Below are positions 47,467 to 61,843 of a DNA stretch of 64,000 nt, in pieces. The notes beneath the pieces were generated by a model that saw nothing but the letters and a program-made list of their open reading frames with translations, was not told where the DNA came from and searched no databases. Origin of the DNA: Streptomyces sp. CB09001 (GTDB lineage: Bacteria; Actinomycetota; Actinomycetes; Streptomycetales; Streptomycetaceae); contig NZ_CP026730.1 in assembly GCF_003369795.1 (NCBI RefSeq), positions 1,240,001 to 1,304,000 of the forward strand. The letters run 5' to 3'. Positions within the stretch are counted from its first letter, which is position 1; every line of letters starts with the position of its first letter. The translations under genes were made by a program, and so were the position numbers.

Positions 47467-47880
47467 ATGGCAGGCAACGCGGGCGGCAGCCCGAGCATCT
47501 GCCCGACGCTCCAGTACGTGGACGCCAAGGCGGCGATCCGACAGCTCACCGAGGCCTTCGGCTTCACCGAACTCGCGGTGTACGAGGGCGAGGACGGCTC
47601 GGTGGCCCACGCCGAGCTGACCCAGGGCAACGGCGCGGTCATGCTCGGTTCCAAGGGCAGGGGCGGCCGCTTCGACGAGGCGATGAAGGGCGCAGGCCCC
47701 GCGGGGGTGTACGTGGTGGTGGCGAACGTCGACGCCCATCACCGGCGGGCCGTGGAGCACGGCGCGGAGATCCTGATGCCCCCGACCGACCAGGACTACG
47801 GCTCGCGGGACTACATGGCCCGCGACCTGGAGGGCAACGTCTGGAGCTTCGGGACGTACGCGCCGGAGGTACGCGGGTAG
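47467..47880 (+). CDS. VOC (glyoxalase-like) family protein
   Basis: A 137-residue protein with the vicinal-oxygen-chelate fold: PTLQYVDAKAAIRQLTEAFG (about 12-31), NVDAHHRRAVEHGAEIL and RDYMARDLEGNVWSFGTY at the end. It belongs to the PhnB/bleomycin-resistance-like group; the substrate is unknown. ATG at 47467 follows AGGGAAG. The frame is open to 47296, but that part covers the ABC-F promoter region and is rejected. Divergent from the ABC-F gene. Confidence 0.9.
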   Translation: MAGNAGGSPSICPTLQYVDAKAAIRQLTEAFGFTELAVYEGEDGSVAHAELTQGNGAVMLGSKGRGGRFDEAMKGAGPAGVYVVVANVDAHHRRAVEHGAEILMPPTDQDYGSRDYMARDLEGNVWSFGTYAPEVRG

Positions 47881-47912
47881 CCTCCGGCGGTTCGCCCGTC
47901 GGGGCCGGCGGG

Positions 47913-49256
47913 TCAGCTGCCCCCGGTGTGGACCTGGAAGGCCGCCCGGCGTACGGCCTTGGCCAGGGCGGGGTCCGGGTGCGCGGCGGCCAGCGCCACC
48001 AGGACCTGCACGGTGCGGGGGTGACCGACCGCGCGGACCTCGTCGAGCAGGGCCGGGACGGTGGCCTGCACCGCCGACTCCAGGTGCCGCACCAGCAGCG
48101 GGGCCTCCCCGTGGTCGGCGACGGCGGCCGCGGTGTCGACCCACAGCCAGGTGGCCTCCGGGCGGGTGAGGACCTCGTGGGCGTCCTCGGGATCGGCGCC
48201 GTCGTGCTCGGCGAGCCACAGCAGGGCGTACGGCCTGAGCGTCGGCTCGTCGAGGACGCCGCGGACGTCGGGCTCGGCGGGTGCGCCGACGACGCGCAGC
48301 GCCTCGAAGGCGAGGCCGCGCAGCAGGGCGTCCTCGCCGCGGGCGGCGCCGAGCAGCTCGGCGACGGCGCTGCCGACGGGGCGGGCGGCGAGCCAGGCGC
48401 GGTACTCGGCGCGGGCCGCGTTGGGCCGGAGCTGTGCGCAGCCGCGGAGCATGCCCTCGGCCGACTGCTCGATGTTGCCGGCGGGGCTCTGCGCGGCGAC
48501 GCAGATCTGCTCCAGCTTGACCCAGACCGCCCAGCTGCCGAGCGGGGTGAGCGTGGCCTGTCCGTCGCCGCAGGTGAGGGCGCCGACGGCGGCGAGGGCG
48601 TGCAGGGCCCAGTCGAGGAGGGGGGCGAGCGCGGTGTCGGTGGCCGGGGCCGGGTCCGGCTCGGCGCCCGGGGTACCGGGTTCCAGCCGGGGGCCGTAGG
48701 GCACCTCGCAGCGTTCGGTGCGCAGTTCGGTGACTCGCTGCTCCAGCAGGTCCAGGAGCTGCGCCACGGGGACGGGCCCGGCGGACAGCTGGAGGAAGGA
48801 GAGCACCTGGGGCATCGCGGAGACGACCTCGGCCACCGCGCCGGGCTCCTGCCCGGCGGGCTCGGGGTGGGCGAGCGACCAGGCGTCGAAGAGGGCGACC
48901 CAGCCGCGCAGCACGGCGCTGTCGTCGCGGTTCCAGGCGCGCAGCCGCCAGCCGGGGCGGGCGGTGTCGCCGTGCACCTCGACCAGTCCGGCGAGGCGGG
49001 CGGTGTCCCAGTCGGCGCGGACCTTGGCCACGGGCAGGCCCAGCTCGCGGGCCGCGTGGTCGGCGGTGGGGTCGGACAGGGTGGCCTTGCCGTCGGCGGT
49101 CGCGCTGCCGCGGCCGGGGCCGAGTGCGGAGTCGGCCCAGCGGGCGACGCGGGCCGCGTCGGCAAGGCCGGAGCGGGCCATTCCGGCCAGCTCCGAGCGG
49201 GCCGGTGTGCCTTCCGGGGGGCGCGGCGCGGGGCGGCGCGGACGCCGCTGATTCAT
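47913..49256 (-). CDS. Conserved hypothetical protein with HEAT-like C-terminus
   Basis: From ATG at 49256 the product has 447 residues, rich in Ala, Leu and Arg. I recognise no catalytic motif. The N-terminal 200 residues contain a likely winged-helix region (SDPTADHAARELGLPVAKVR, DTARLAGLVEVHGDTARPGW). The last 150 are repetitive helix pairs of HEAT type (LLRGLAFEALRVVGA, ALLDEVRAVGHPRTVQVLVALA). Frames open to GTG 49332 and ATG 49430 are possible but low in conservation character. It is convergent with the VOC gene. Confidence 0.7.
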   Translation of the reverse strand: MNQRRPRRPAPRPPEGTPARSELAGMARSGLADAARVARWADSALGPGRGSATADGKATLSDPTADHAARELGLPVAKVRADWDTARLAGLVEVHGDTARPGWRLRAWNRDDSAVLRGWVALFDAWSLAHPEPAGQEPGAVAEVVSAMPQVLSFLQLSAGPVPVAQLLDLLEQRVTELRTERCEVPYGPRLEPGTPGAEPDPAPATDTALAPLLDWALHALAAVGALTCGDGQATLTPLGSWAVWVKLEQICVAAQSPAGNIEQSAEGMLRGCAQLRPNAARAEYRAWLAARPVGSAVAELLGAARGEDALLRGLAFEALRVVGAPAEPDVRGVLDEPTLRPYALLWLAEHDGADPEDAHEVLTRPEATWLWVDTAAAVADHGEAPLLVRHLESAVQATVPALLDEVRAVGHPRTVQVLVALAAAHPDPALAKAVRRAAFQVHTGGS

Positions 49257-49565
49257 CGCTTGGGGGGCGGCGGCCAGGGGTCGCGGGCGGACGAGTCGAA
49301 GCCTGGAGTCGCGCGGGATACGGGACGTCACGGGTGCAGTCTTCCGGTTGACGGTCCGAAAACCCAAACGGAATGCCCCGGCGGCCTCCCGGGACGGGGG
49401 ACGCAGGCGCCCGGCGCACCGTTCGGGCATCGGATCAGGCCAGTGGTGCGGCGCTGAACGGAACCGGAGCGACGCGCACGGGAACGGGGGCCGGGGCGTG
49501 GGTCCGGCGTGGATCCGGCGTGGGGGCGGCCGGTGTCGCGTCGCGGGAGGGGGCGTCGCGGGGGA
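49257..49565. other. Intergenic region upstream of the HEAT-like gene
   Basis: 309 bp between two minus-strand genes. It may include extra N-terminal codons of the HEAT-like gene (49257-49430) and its promoter. A short direct repeat TCCGGCGTGG occurs at 49503 and 49514, and GCGTCGCGGG is repeated just after. Nothing else is recognised. Confidence 0.4.
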
Positions 49566-50693
49566 TCACACCAGCGGGGTCATGAAACGGCGGAGGGTCT
49601 CCTCGTAGTCCGCGGGGTCGGCGTTCCACATGGCACCGTGCGGGGCGTCCCGGACGGTGTGGAGGGCGACCAGGCGCGGGTGGGTGTCGGCGAGCCGGCG
49701 GCTGAGGCGCCAGGGGGCCACTTCGTCACCGGGGCCGTGGAAGATCAGGGTGGGCACGGCCGGGCGGTGCAGACCGGCCGTGCCGGTGTCCCGGTCGGCG
49801 TGCAGCCCGGCGCGGCCCTGCGCGGCCCGGACGGCGAGCGGCAGGAGCGCGCCGGGGGTGCGGCGGGCGGCGGCCAGGGCGCGCAGTGTGGTCTCCCAGC
49901 TGAGCACCGGTGAGTCCAGGACGAGCCCCGCGATGCGCTCGCGCACGCCGGAGAGCGCCGCGGTGCGCAGCGCCATGGTGGCACCGGTGGACCAGCCGAG
50001 CAGGACGACCTGGCGGGCCCCGTGGTCCAGGGCGTAGCGGACGGCCGCGTCCACGTCGCGCCATTCGGTCTCGCCGAAGTGGTGCAGGCCGTCGGGCGAG
50101 GGCGGTGCGCCGACGTCGCCGCGGTGGGCGAGGGCGAGCACCGGGACGTTGCGGCGGTGCAGGGGGGCGATCAGGTTCAGCGCGTGTTCGCGGGTGGCGG
50201 CCAGGCCGTGCACGGCGATGATCCAGGTCGGCCGGGCCCCGGGCAGGAACCAGGCCGGGAGCGGGCCGAGTTCCCCCGGGACCTCGACGTCGGCGTACTC
50301 GAGGTCGAGGGCCGTGCCCGGGTTCCCGACGTACAGGTTGGGGGTGAACCACGCCCGGTCGCCGGTCGCGAAGGTGCCGTGCGTGACGCGTTCGAGGCGG
50401 CGTACGACGGTGTCGGCGCCGTGCTCGGCGGTGTCCAGGACGGGGCCGAGCACGGCGTGGGAGCCGTCGCCGGCGAGCCCGTACCGGCCGGGGCGCAGGG
50501 CGGCCAGGTCCCGGGTGAGGGTGATCTGTCCGGCGGCGGTCCCGTGCACCGTGAGCCGGGGCTCGGTGGGCAGGGGTCGGCCGGGGGGCGCCTTGAGCGC
50601 GGCGTCGCTGGCGAGCCGGCCGGCGGCGACGCTCGCCATCCCGGTCGCCAGTGCTGCGGTGACGGCGGCTGCCGTTGCGGTGACAGTGCGCAT
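49566..50693 (-). CDS. Alpha/beta hydrolase, membrane-anchored or secreted
   Basis: A 375-residue serine hydrolase. A hydrophobic N-terminus (about 3-25, VTATAAAVTAALATGMASVA) forms a signal anchor. The fold starts near 165 (WIIAVHGLAATREHALN), with the nucleophile elbow GWSTGAT (about 240-246), Asp in LIFHGPGDEVAPW (about 325) and His in DAPHGAMWNAD (about 352). Substrate unknown. ATG at 50693 follows CAGGAGA; the open frame to 50798 is rejected. Related to Streptomyces peptidase/esterase-like hydrolases. Confidence 0.9.
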   Translation of the reverse strand: MRTVTATAAAVTAALATGMASVAAGRLASDAALKAPPGRPLPTEPRLTVHGTAAGQITLTRDLAALRPGRYGLAGDGSHAVLGPVLDTAEHGADTVVRRLERVTHGTFATGDRAWFTPNLYVGNPGTALDLEYADVEVPGELGPLPAWFLPGARPTWIIAVHGLAATREHALNLIAPLHRRNVPVLALAHRGDVGAPPSPDGLHHFGETEWRDVDAAVRYALDHGARQVVLLGWSTGATMALRTAALSGVRERIAGLVLDSPVLSWETTLRALAAARRTPGALLPLAVRAAQGRAGLHADRDTGTAGLHRPAVPTLIFHGPGDEVAPWRLSRRLADTHPRLVALHTVRDAPHGAMWNADPADYEETLRRFMTPLV

Positions 50694-50808
50694 GGGGCCA
50701 GTCTCCTGGTGGAGTCCTCGGGCGGCCAGTGGACGCGTGACGGTGGGTGACGAGGGGCTTCGTGTCCCGTAGCCGGTACCCGCGCAGCCGACCGGCACGC
50801 ACCCCGCG

Positions 50809-51513
50809 TCAGCTTCGCTGCCCGTACCCCTGGAGGCGTTCGGTCACCTCGGCGAGCTGGGCCGGCGTCAGCAGGGACGGCGAGTGGCCCGGCACGGAGG
50901 ACGCGGTCAGCCACAGGCGGCACATCCACTCGAGCTGGGCGGTGCGGTCGTAGGCCTGGTCGAGGGAGGTGCCGTAGGTGATCGTGCCGTGGTTGCGGAG
51001 CAGGCAGCCGGTGCGGTCGGCGAGGGCGTCGAGCATGCCGCGGGCGAGTTCGGCGGTGCCGTAGGCCGCGTAGGGGGCGACCCGGACGGGGCCGCCGAGG
51101 GCGGCGGTCATGTAGTGCACCGGCGGGAGTTCGGGGACGAGCAGCGAGACCGCCGTCGCGTGCACGGCGTGGGTGTGGACGACGGCCCGGGCGTCGGGGT
51201 CGGCGCGGTACACGGCGAGGTGCATGGGCAGTTCACTGGTCGGCACGAGGGCGCCGAGCAGCTGCCGTCCGTCCAGGCCGACGCCGGTGACGTCGTCCGG
51301 GGTCAGCCGGTCGTAGGGCACGCCCGACGGGGTGACCAGGACCGTGTCGCCGACGCGCACCGAGACGTTGCCGGAGGTGCCGACCACCAGCCCGTCCGAG
51401 ACGGTCCGCCGGGCCGTCGCGACGAGTTCCTCCCAGGCGGCTTCCTCGGCGGTCTTTCCCACCGTCTTTCCGGCCTTCTCCCCGCTCTCGGCCCGCGATT
51501 GCGTCACAGTCAC
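50809..51513 (-). CDS. Class II aldolase/adducin family protein
   Basis: A 234-residue zinc aldolase. It has the phosphate loop TSGNVSVRVGD (about 45-55) and VTPSGVPYDRLTPDD. The catalytic Glu lies in SELPMHLAVYR (about 95), the zinc histidines in VVHTHAVHATA (about 112-116) and NHGTITYG (about 178). Likely substrates are fuculose- or ribulose-phosphate-like sugars or methylthioribulose-phosphate. The start is GTG at 51513 after GGAGGAG; a second GTG at 51507 fits almost as well. Confidence 0.92.
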   Translation of the reverse strand: MTVTQSRAESGEKAGKTVGKTAEEAAWEELVATARRTVSDGLVVGTSGNVSVRVGDTVLVTPSGVPYDRLTPDDVTGVGLDGRQLLGALVPTSELPMHLAVYRADPDARAVVHTHAVHATAVSLLVPELPPVHYMTAALGGPVRVAPYAAYGTAELARGMLDALADRTGCLLRNHGTITYGTSLDQAYDRTAQLEWMCRLWLTASSVPGHSPSLLTPAQLAEVTERLQGYGQRS

Positions 51514-51639
51514 CCACTCCTCCGGGGCGCCCGCGCGCCCTCGCGTCCCGTCGCCGAACGGCCTGGCGGTGATCCTGCCAGGGACGTCTCCGGAGAGCAC
51601 CGGAGCGGGCACGCAGAGGGAGGTTACGGCCCCGCTTCC

Positions 51640-51690
51640 GGTCACCGTGACGCCCTGCCCAGTTCATCTTCCGTTCACCCTGGTTACTTA
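51640..51690 (+). promoter_or_regulatory. PHO box (PhoP-binding direct repeats) upstream of pit
   Basis: The 7-mers GTTCATC (51662) and GTTCACC (51673) are exactly 11 bases apart, the spacing and sequence of Streptomyces PHO-box units. GGTCACC at 51640 lies two 11-base steps further up, and TTACTTA at 51684 one step down. The site is 40-90 bp upstream of the phosphate transporter ATG, so PhoP should control it. Confidence 0.8.
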
Positions 51691-51730
51691 CGTTCGTCGC
51701 GCCAACGACCTCGAACGATTGCCTGGGTAA

Positions 51731-53002
<1,272 letters not shown>

Positions 53003-53036
53003 ACCCGCCTGCCGGGTACGAAGGAAGCGAACCTCC

Positions 53037-53258
53037 ATGAGCATCGACTGGGCAGCCCTCGGCTCCGTCTTCGGCGTCAGCCTCGTGGTCACGGTGGCCC
53101 TGGTGGGCCTGTTCACCCTCGGCATCGTCGGCCTCTCCCGCCAGGAGCGGGCCGCCGCCCGGGGCGGCTCCGCGGCCCTCGCGGTCACCGGCGCCTACGC
53201 GTGCTTCGCGGCCTGCACGGCGGCGGTGGCGTACGGGATCTATCTGATCGTCGCCTGA
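53037..53258 (+). CDS. Small two-helix membrane protein of the pit operon
   Basis: A 73-residue protein with helices at about 9-31 (SVFGVSLVVTVALVGLFTLG) and 47-72 (AALAVTGAYACFAACTAAVA). A basic loop RQERAAARGG lies between them. It is 34 bp behind the Pit gene and before a terminator, so the two are co-transcribed, and it is conserved behind pit in Streptomyces. A role in phosphate transport is inferred only from position. Confidence 0.85.
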   Translation: MSIDWAALGSVFGVSLVVTVALVGLFTLGIVGLSRQERAAARGGSAALAVTGAYACFAACTAAVAYGIYLIVA

Positions 53259-53290
53259 GCGCCGCCCGTCTCACGGGCGCACGCCCCCGG

Positions 53291-53331
53291 GGCGGGGCGC
53301 GGAACGGACTCGAACCGTTCCGCGCCCCGCC
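53291..53331 (+). terminator. 17-bp hairpin terminator of the pit operon
   Basis: A perfect stem GGCGGGGCGCGGAACGG / CCGTTCCGCGCCCCGCC with loop ACTCGAA, 32 bp after the stop. It insulates pit from the riboswitch. Confidence 0.92.
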
Positions 53332-53407
53332 TCTTCGCGTGCCGGCGCACACCACTCGGGTGTGGGCCTTCGCACACTCCCCCGTCGCAGGTCAACGCCA
53401 GGTTGAC

Positions 53408-53568
53408 GGGTGTTCGCGGGCCGTGGTGGACTTCCGGGGCCATCTACGGCGGCAGAAGAGGAAGCCCGGTGCGAATCCGGCGCGGTCCCGCCACTGTGAC
53501 CGGGGACAGGATCCCCGGGAGCCAGGAACTCTCGCCGCCGTGCTCTTCGAACCAGGGCGCGGACACCC
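53408..53568 (+). ncRNA. Cobalamin (AdoCbl) riboswitch
   Basis: The B12 box core GCCACTG is at 53490-53496, preceded by GAAGCCCGGTGCGAATCCGG (53461-53480) and followed by GGGAGCCAGGAACTC, all conserved positions of the class-I cobalamin riboswitch. The element is closed by an 11-bp stem GGGTGTTCGCG (53408-53418) / CGCGGACACCC (53558-53568) with one G-U pair. It should repress the cob operon when cobalamin is abundant. Confidence 0.95.
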
Positions 53569-53587
53569 TGAGTGAGGACCTATCGCC

Positions 53588-53653
53588 ATGCGCGGCTGCC
53601 GTTCCGGGCTCACCAGCGACACGCTTCGACTTCCCCTTCCTACGGCCGGCTGA
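53588..53653 (+). CDS. 21-codon upstream ORF between riboswitch and cobD
   Basis: ATG at 53588 follows GAGGA by nine bases. The frame (MRGCRSGLTSDTL...LPTAG) ends TGA at 53651, three bases before the cobD GTG and in the same frame. cobD itself has no ribosome site, so ribosomes ending the uORF may re-initiate on cobD. The uORF ribosome site is just past the riboswitch and is the logical target of translational control. Translation is inferred. Confidence 0.5.
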   Translation: MRGCRSGLTSDTLRLPLPTAG

Positions 53654-53656
53654 GCC

Positions 53657-54643
53657 GTGCGTGCCGGACGCGTCTTCGCGTACGGCGCCGCCGCCGGCCT
53701 CCTCGGTGACCTCCTCCTCGGCGATCCGCGCCGCGGACACCCGGTCGCCGCGTTCGGCCGTGCCGCGGGCGCCGTGGAACGGGTGCTGTGGCGGGACCAC
53801 CGGGGCCGGGGCGCGCTGCACACCGTCGTGTGCGCCGGCGGCGCCGCCGTCCTCGGCTCGGCCGCCGCACACGCCGTACGCCGCTCCCCCGCCGCCTCCG
53901 TCGCGCTGACCGCCGCGGCCACCTGGTCGGTCGTCGGCGGCACCTCGCTGGCCCGCGAGGCCACTGCCGTCGGCCGTGCCCTGGAGGCCGGGGACGTCGA
54001 GGCGGCGCGGGCGCGGCTGCCGCACCTGTGCGGGCGGGACCCGCGGGCGCTGGACGCCGACGGGATCGCCCGGGCCGTCGTGGAGTCCGTCGCCGAGAAC
54101 ACCTCGGACGCGGTGGTGGGCGCCCTGGTGTGGGGCGCGGTGGCCGGGGTGCCCGGACTGCTCGGCTTCCGGGCCGTCAACACCCTGGACGCGATGGTCG
54201 GCCACAAGTCGCCCCGCTACCGCCGCTACGGCTGGGCCTCGGCCCGCCTCGACGACCTCGCGGGCTGGCCGGGCGCCCGCCTCACCGCCGTACTGGCCAC
54301 CGTGGCGGGCGGCGACCCGCGCGGCGCCGTACGGGCCTGGCGGGCGGACGCCGCACGGCACCCGAGCCCCAACGCCGGGCCCGTGGAGGCCTCGTTCGCG
54401 GGCGCCCTCGGCGTGCGGCTGGGCGGCACGCTCTCCTACGGCGGGCGGGTCGAGCACCGACCCGTCCTCAACGGGGCGGCGGGGCGCGCCGTACGGGGGA
54501 CCGGTTCCGCCGACATCGACCGGGCGGTACGGCTGTCCCGGCGCGTGGGCTGGCTCGCGCTGGGCGTGTGCGCGGGCGCGCGGCTGCTCGTGCGCGGGGC
54601 CGCCGCGAAGAACCCGGGTGCCACGAAGGGGCGTATGTCATGA
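53657..54643 (+). CDS. cobD: Adenosylcobinamide-phosphate synthase
   Basis: A 328-residue CobD/CbiB integral membrane protein that attaches aminopropanol (phosphate) to adenosylcobyric acid. The family start is GLLGDLLLGDPRRGHPVAAF (about 14-33), followed by several helices and the motif SVAENTSDAVVGALVWGAVA (about 138-157), then INTLDAMVGHKSPRYRRYGW-type sequence near 175-195. GTG at 53657 is in frame with the uORF but lacks its own ribosome site. It overlaps cobQ by ATGA. Confidence 0.95.
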   Translation: MRAGRVFAYGAAAGLLGDLLLGDPRRGHPVAAFGRAAGAVERVLWRDHRGRGALHTVVCAGGAAVLGSAAAHAVRRSPAASVALTAAATWSVVGGTSLAREATAVGRALEAGDVEAARARLPHLCGRDPRALDADGIARAVVESVAENTSDAVVGALVWGAVAGVPGLLGFRAVNTLDAMVGHKSPRYRRYGWASARLDDLAGWPGARLTAVLATVAGGDPRGAVRAWRADAARHPSPNAGPVEASFAGALGVRLGGTLSYGGRVEHRPVLNGAAGRAVRGTGSADIDRAVRLSRRVGWLALGVCAGARLLVRGAAAKNPGATKGRMS

Positions 54644-56168
54644 ACGGTGGCCTGCTCGTCGCCGGCACCACCTCCGACGCCGGCAAGAGCGTCGTCACCG
54701 CCGGGATCTGCCGCTGGCTGGTGCGCCAGGGCGTCAAGGTGGCGCCGTTCAAGGCGCAGAACATGTCGCTGAACTCCTTCGTGACCCGCGAGGGCGCGGA
54801 GATCGGGCGGGCGCAGGCCATGCAGGCCCAGGCCTGCCGGGTGGAGCCGACCGCGCACATGAACCCCGTGCTGCTCAAGCCCGGCGGGGAGCGCAGCAGC
54901 CAGGTCGTGCTGCTCGGCAGGCCCGTGGGCGAGATGAGCGCCCGCGGCTACCACGGCGGGCGCCAGGAGCGGCTGCTCGGCACGGTGCTCGACTCGCTGG
55001 CCGAACTGCGCGGCACGTACGACGCGGTGATCTGTGAGGGCGCGGGCAGCCCGGCCGAGATCAACCTGCGCCGCACCGACATCGTGAACATGGGGATCGC
55101 CCGGGGCGCCGGACTCCCCGTCCTCGTCGTCGGCGACATCGACCGCGGGGGCGTCTTCGCCTCCTTCTTCGGCACGGTGGCGCTGCTGGCGCCCGGGGAC
55201 CAGGCACTGGTCGCCGGGTTCCTGGTGAACAAGTTCCGGGGCGACGTGTCGTTGCTGGAGCCGGGTCTGGAGATGCTGCACGGGCTCACCGGACGGCGGA
55301 CGTACGGCGTGCTGCCCTTCCGGCACGGGCTCGGCATCGACGAGGAGGACGGCCTCCGGGTCTCGCTGCGCGGGACGGTGCGGGAGTCGGTCGTCGCGCC
55401 GCCGGTCGGCGAGGACGTGCTGCGGATCGCCGTCTGCGCGGTCCCGCTGATGTCCAACTTCACGGACGTGGACGCGCTGGCCGCCGAACCCGGTGTCGTG
55501 GTGCGGTTCGTGGACCGGCCGGAGGAACTGGCCGACGCCGACCTGGTGATCGTGCCGGGGACGCGCGGGACGGTGCGGGCGCTGGAGTGGCTGCGGGAGC
55601 GGGGGCTCGCGGACGCGATCGCGCGCAGGGTGGCCGAGCGCCGGCCCGTGCTCGGCATCTGCGGCGGCTTCCAGCTCCTCGGCGAGCACATCGAGGACGA
55701 GGTCGAGTCACGCGCCGGGCACGTGGACGGGCTGGGACTGCTCCCCGTCCGGGTGAGGTTCGACCGCGAGAAGACCCTCACCCGGCCGGTGGGCGAGGCC
55801 CTCGGCGAGCACGTCGAGGGGTACGAGATCCACCACGGGGTCGCCGAAGTCGCGGGGGGCGATGCGTTCATCTCCGATGACAAAGGACACAGCTTGGACG
55901 GCTGCCGGGTCGGCCAGACCTGGGGCACGCACTGGCACGGCTCGCTGGAGTCGGACGGCTTCCGGCGGGCGTTCCTGCGCGAGGTGGCCGCCGCCGCGGG
56001 CCGCCGTTTCGTGCCGGCCCCCGACACCTCGTTCGCCGCGCTGCGCGAGGAGCAGCTCGACCGGCTCGGCGACCTGATCGAACACCACGCGGACACGGAC
56101 GCGCTGTGGCGGCTCATCGAGTCCGGCGCGCCGCAAGGACTGCCCTTCATTCCACCGGGAGCGCCCGC

Positions 56169-56172
<4 letters not shown>
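54640..56172 (+). CDS. cobQ: Cobyric acid synthase
   Basis: A 510-residue glutamine amidotransferase that amidates side chains b, d, e and g of adenosylcobyrinic a,c-diamide. The N-terminal P-loop-type domain has GTTSDAGKS (9-17) and PFKAQNMSLNS. The C-terminal GATase domain has nucleophile Cys341 (LGICGGFQLLG) and His in EIHHG-type context near 400. ATG overlaps cobD's stop and the stop overlaps cobN's start. Confidence 0.96.
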
Positions 56173-59833
<3,661 letters not shown>

Positions 59834-59837
<4 letters not shown>

Positions 59838-61843
59838 GTACCCCGTTCCCGTTCACGGCCGTGGTCGGCCAGGACGACCTGCGGCTGGCGCTGCTGCTGA
59901 ACGCCGTCTCCCCGGCCGTCGGCGGTGTGCTGGTCCGCGGCGAGAAGGGCACCGCGAAGTCCACGGCGGTGCGGGCGCTGTCGGCGCTGATGCCGGAGGT
60001 GGACGTCGTCTCCGGGTGCCGCTTCTCCTGCGATCCCGACTCCCCCGACCCGGCCTGCCCGGACGGCCCGCACGAGCCGGGTGCGTTCGCCTCGCGCCCG
60101 GCGCGCATGGTCGAGCTGCCCGTCGGTGCCTCCGAGGACCGGCTGGTGGGCGCCCTGGACATCGAGCGGGCGCTGGCGGAGGGCGTGAAGGCCTTCGAGC
60201 CGGGCCTGTTGGCCGACGCGCACCGCGGGATCCTGTACGTCGACGAGGTCAATCTCCTCCACGACCACTTGGTCGACCTCCTGTTGGATGCCGCCGCGAT
60301 GGGCGCCTCCTACGTCGAGCGCGAGGGCGTGTCTGTGCGGCACGCCGCCCGGTTCCTGCTGGTCGGGACCATGAACCCGGAAGAGGGCGAACTGCGGCCG
60401 CAGTTGCTGGACCGCTTCGGCCTCACCGTCGAGGTCGCCGCCTCGCGCGAGCCCGACCAGCGGGTGGAGGTCGTGCGGCGCCGCCTGGCGTACGACGACG
60501 ACCCGGCCGGTTTCGCCGCGCGCTGGGCCGACGAGGAGGCCGCCGTACGGGCGCGGATCGTGGGCGCGCGGGAACTGCTGCCGTCGGTGCGGCTGGGCGA
60601 CGGGGCGCTGCGGCAGATCGCGGCGACCTGCGCGGCCTTCGAGGTGGACGGTATGCGGGCCGACATCGTGATGGCGCGTACGGCGACCGCGCTGGCGGCC
60701 TGGGCCGGGCGGACGGAGGTGCTGGCGGAGGACGTGCGGCAGGCGGCGCTGCTCGCGCTGCCGCACCGGCGGCGGCGCAACCCGTTCGACGCGCCGGGGC
60801 TCGACGAGGACAAGCTGGACGAGACGCTGGAGGAGTTCGGCGGGCAGGACGGGGACGGGGGCGGGGACGACGATCCCGGTCCGGGGCCCGGCGGCGGTCC
60901 CGGTGGACAGCCCGATCCCGATGACGCGCCGCAGGGCGACGGCGACACCGCCGCGCGGCCTGAGGCCGGGGAGGGCGGCGAGCCGCAGCCTTCCGGTGGT
61001 GCCGGTGAGCAGTCCCCCGCGCGGGCCGCCGAGCCGTTCCGGACCAAGGTGCTGAGCGTGCCGGGGCTGGGTGAGGGTGCCGCCGGGCGGCGTTCGCGGG
61101 CGCGGACCGAGCACGGGCGGACCACGGGCGCCCGGCGGCCGCAGGGCGCCCTGACCAAGCTGCACCTGGCCGCCACCGTGCAGGCCGCCGCCCCGCACCA
61201 GCGGGCGCGGGGCCGCAGCGGGCGGGGGCTCGTGGTGCGCCGGGACGATCTGCGGCAGGCGACGCGTGAGGGGCGCGAGGGCAACCTCGTGCTGTTCGTC
61301 GTGGACGCCTCCGGGTCGATGGCCGCGCGGCAGCGGATGAGCGCCGTCAAGGGTGCCGTGCTGTCGCTGCTGCTGGACGCGTACCAGCGGCGGGACAAGG
61401 TGGGGCTGGTGACCTTCCGGGGTTCGGCGGCCGACGTGGCACTGCCGCCGACGTCGTCGGTGGACGCGGCGGCGGTGCGGCTGGAGTCGCTGCCGACGGG
61501 CGGGCGTACGCCGTTGGCCGCCGGGCTGCTGCGTGCCCACGAGGTGCTGCGGGTGGAGCGGCTGCGGGACCCGGCGCGGCGGCCACTGATGGTCGTCGTG
61601 ACGGACGGTCGGGCCACGGGCGGTCCTGAGCCGGTCGCGCTGGCCTCGCGTGCCGCGCGGCTGTTCGCCGCCGAGGGCGCCGCGTCCGTGGTCGTGGACT
61701 GCGAGTCGGGGCCGGTACGGCTCGGGCTGGCCGGGCGGCTCGCGGGTGAACTGGGCGGTACGGCGGTGACGCTGGACGAGCTGCGGGCCGACTCGATCGC
61801 CGGTCTGGTGAGGGACGTTCAGGGCAGCAGGAGGGCCGCGTAA
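59834..61843 (+). CDS. Chelatase ATPase subunit, fused ChlI-ChlD (CobS/T-equivalent)
   Basis: A 669-residue Mg/Co-chelatase-type AAA+/VWA fusion. The AAA+ part (about 1-310) has Walker A GEKGTAKST (about 36-44), Walker B VDEVNLL and sensor MNPEEGELRPQLLDRF. An acidic Gly/Asp/Pro-rich linker (about 325-395) follows. The VWA domain (about 480-669) has MIDAS DASGSMAAR near 491. Placed right after cobN, it should power cobalt insertion in place of separate CobS and CobT. The GTG start overlaps cobN's stop. Confidence 0.92.

Noticed and set aside
53308..53331. ACTCGAACC beside a G/C stem, seen as a possible tRNA T-arm on the minus strand
   Set aside because: The 17-bp perfect stem around it is a terminator; no anticodon arm or acceptor stem can be built.
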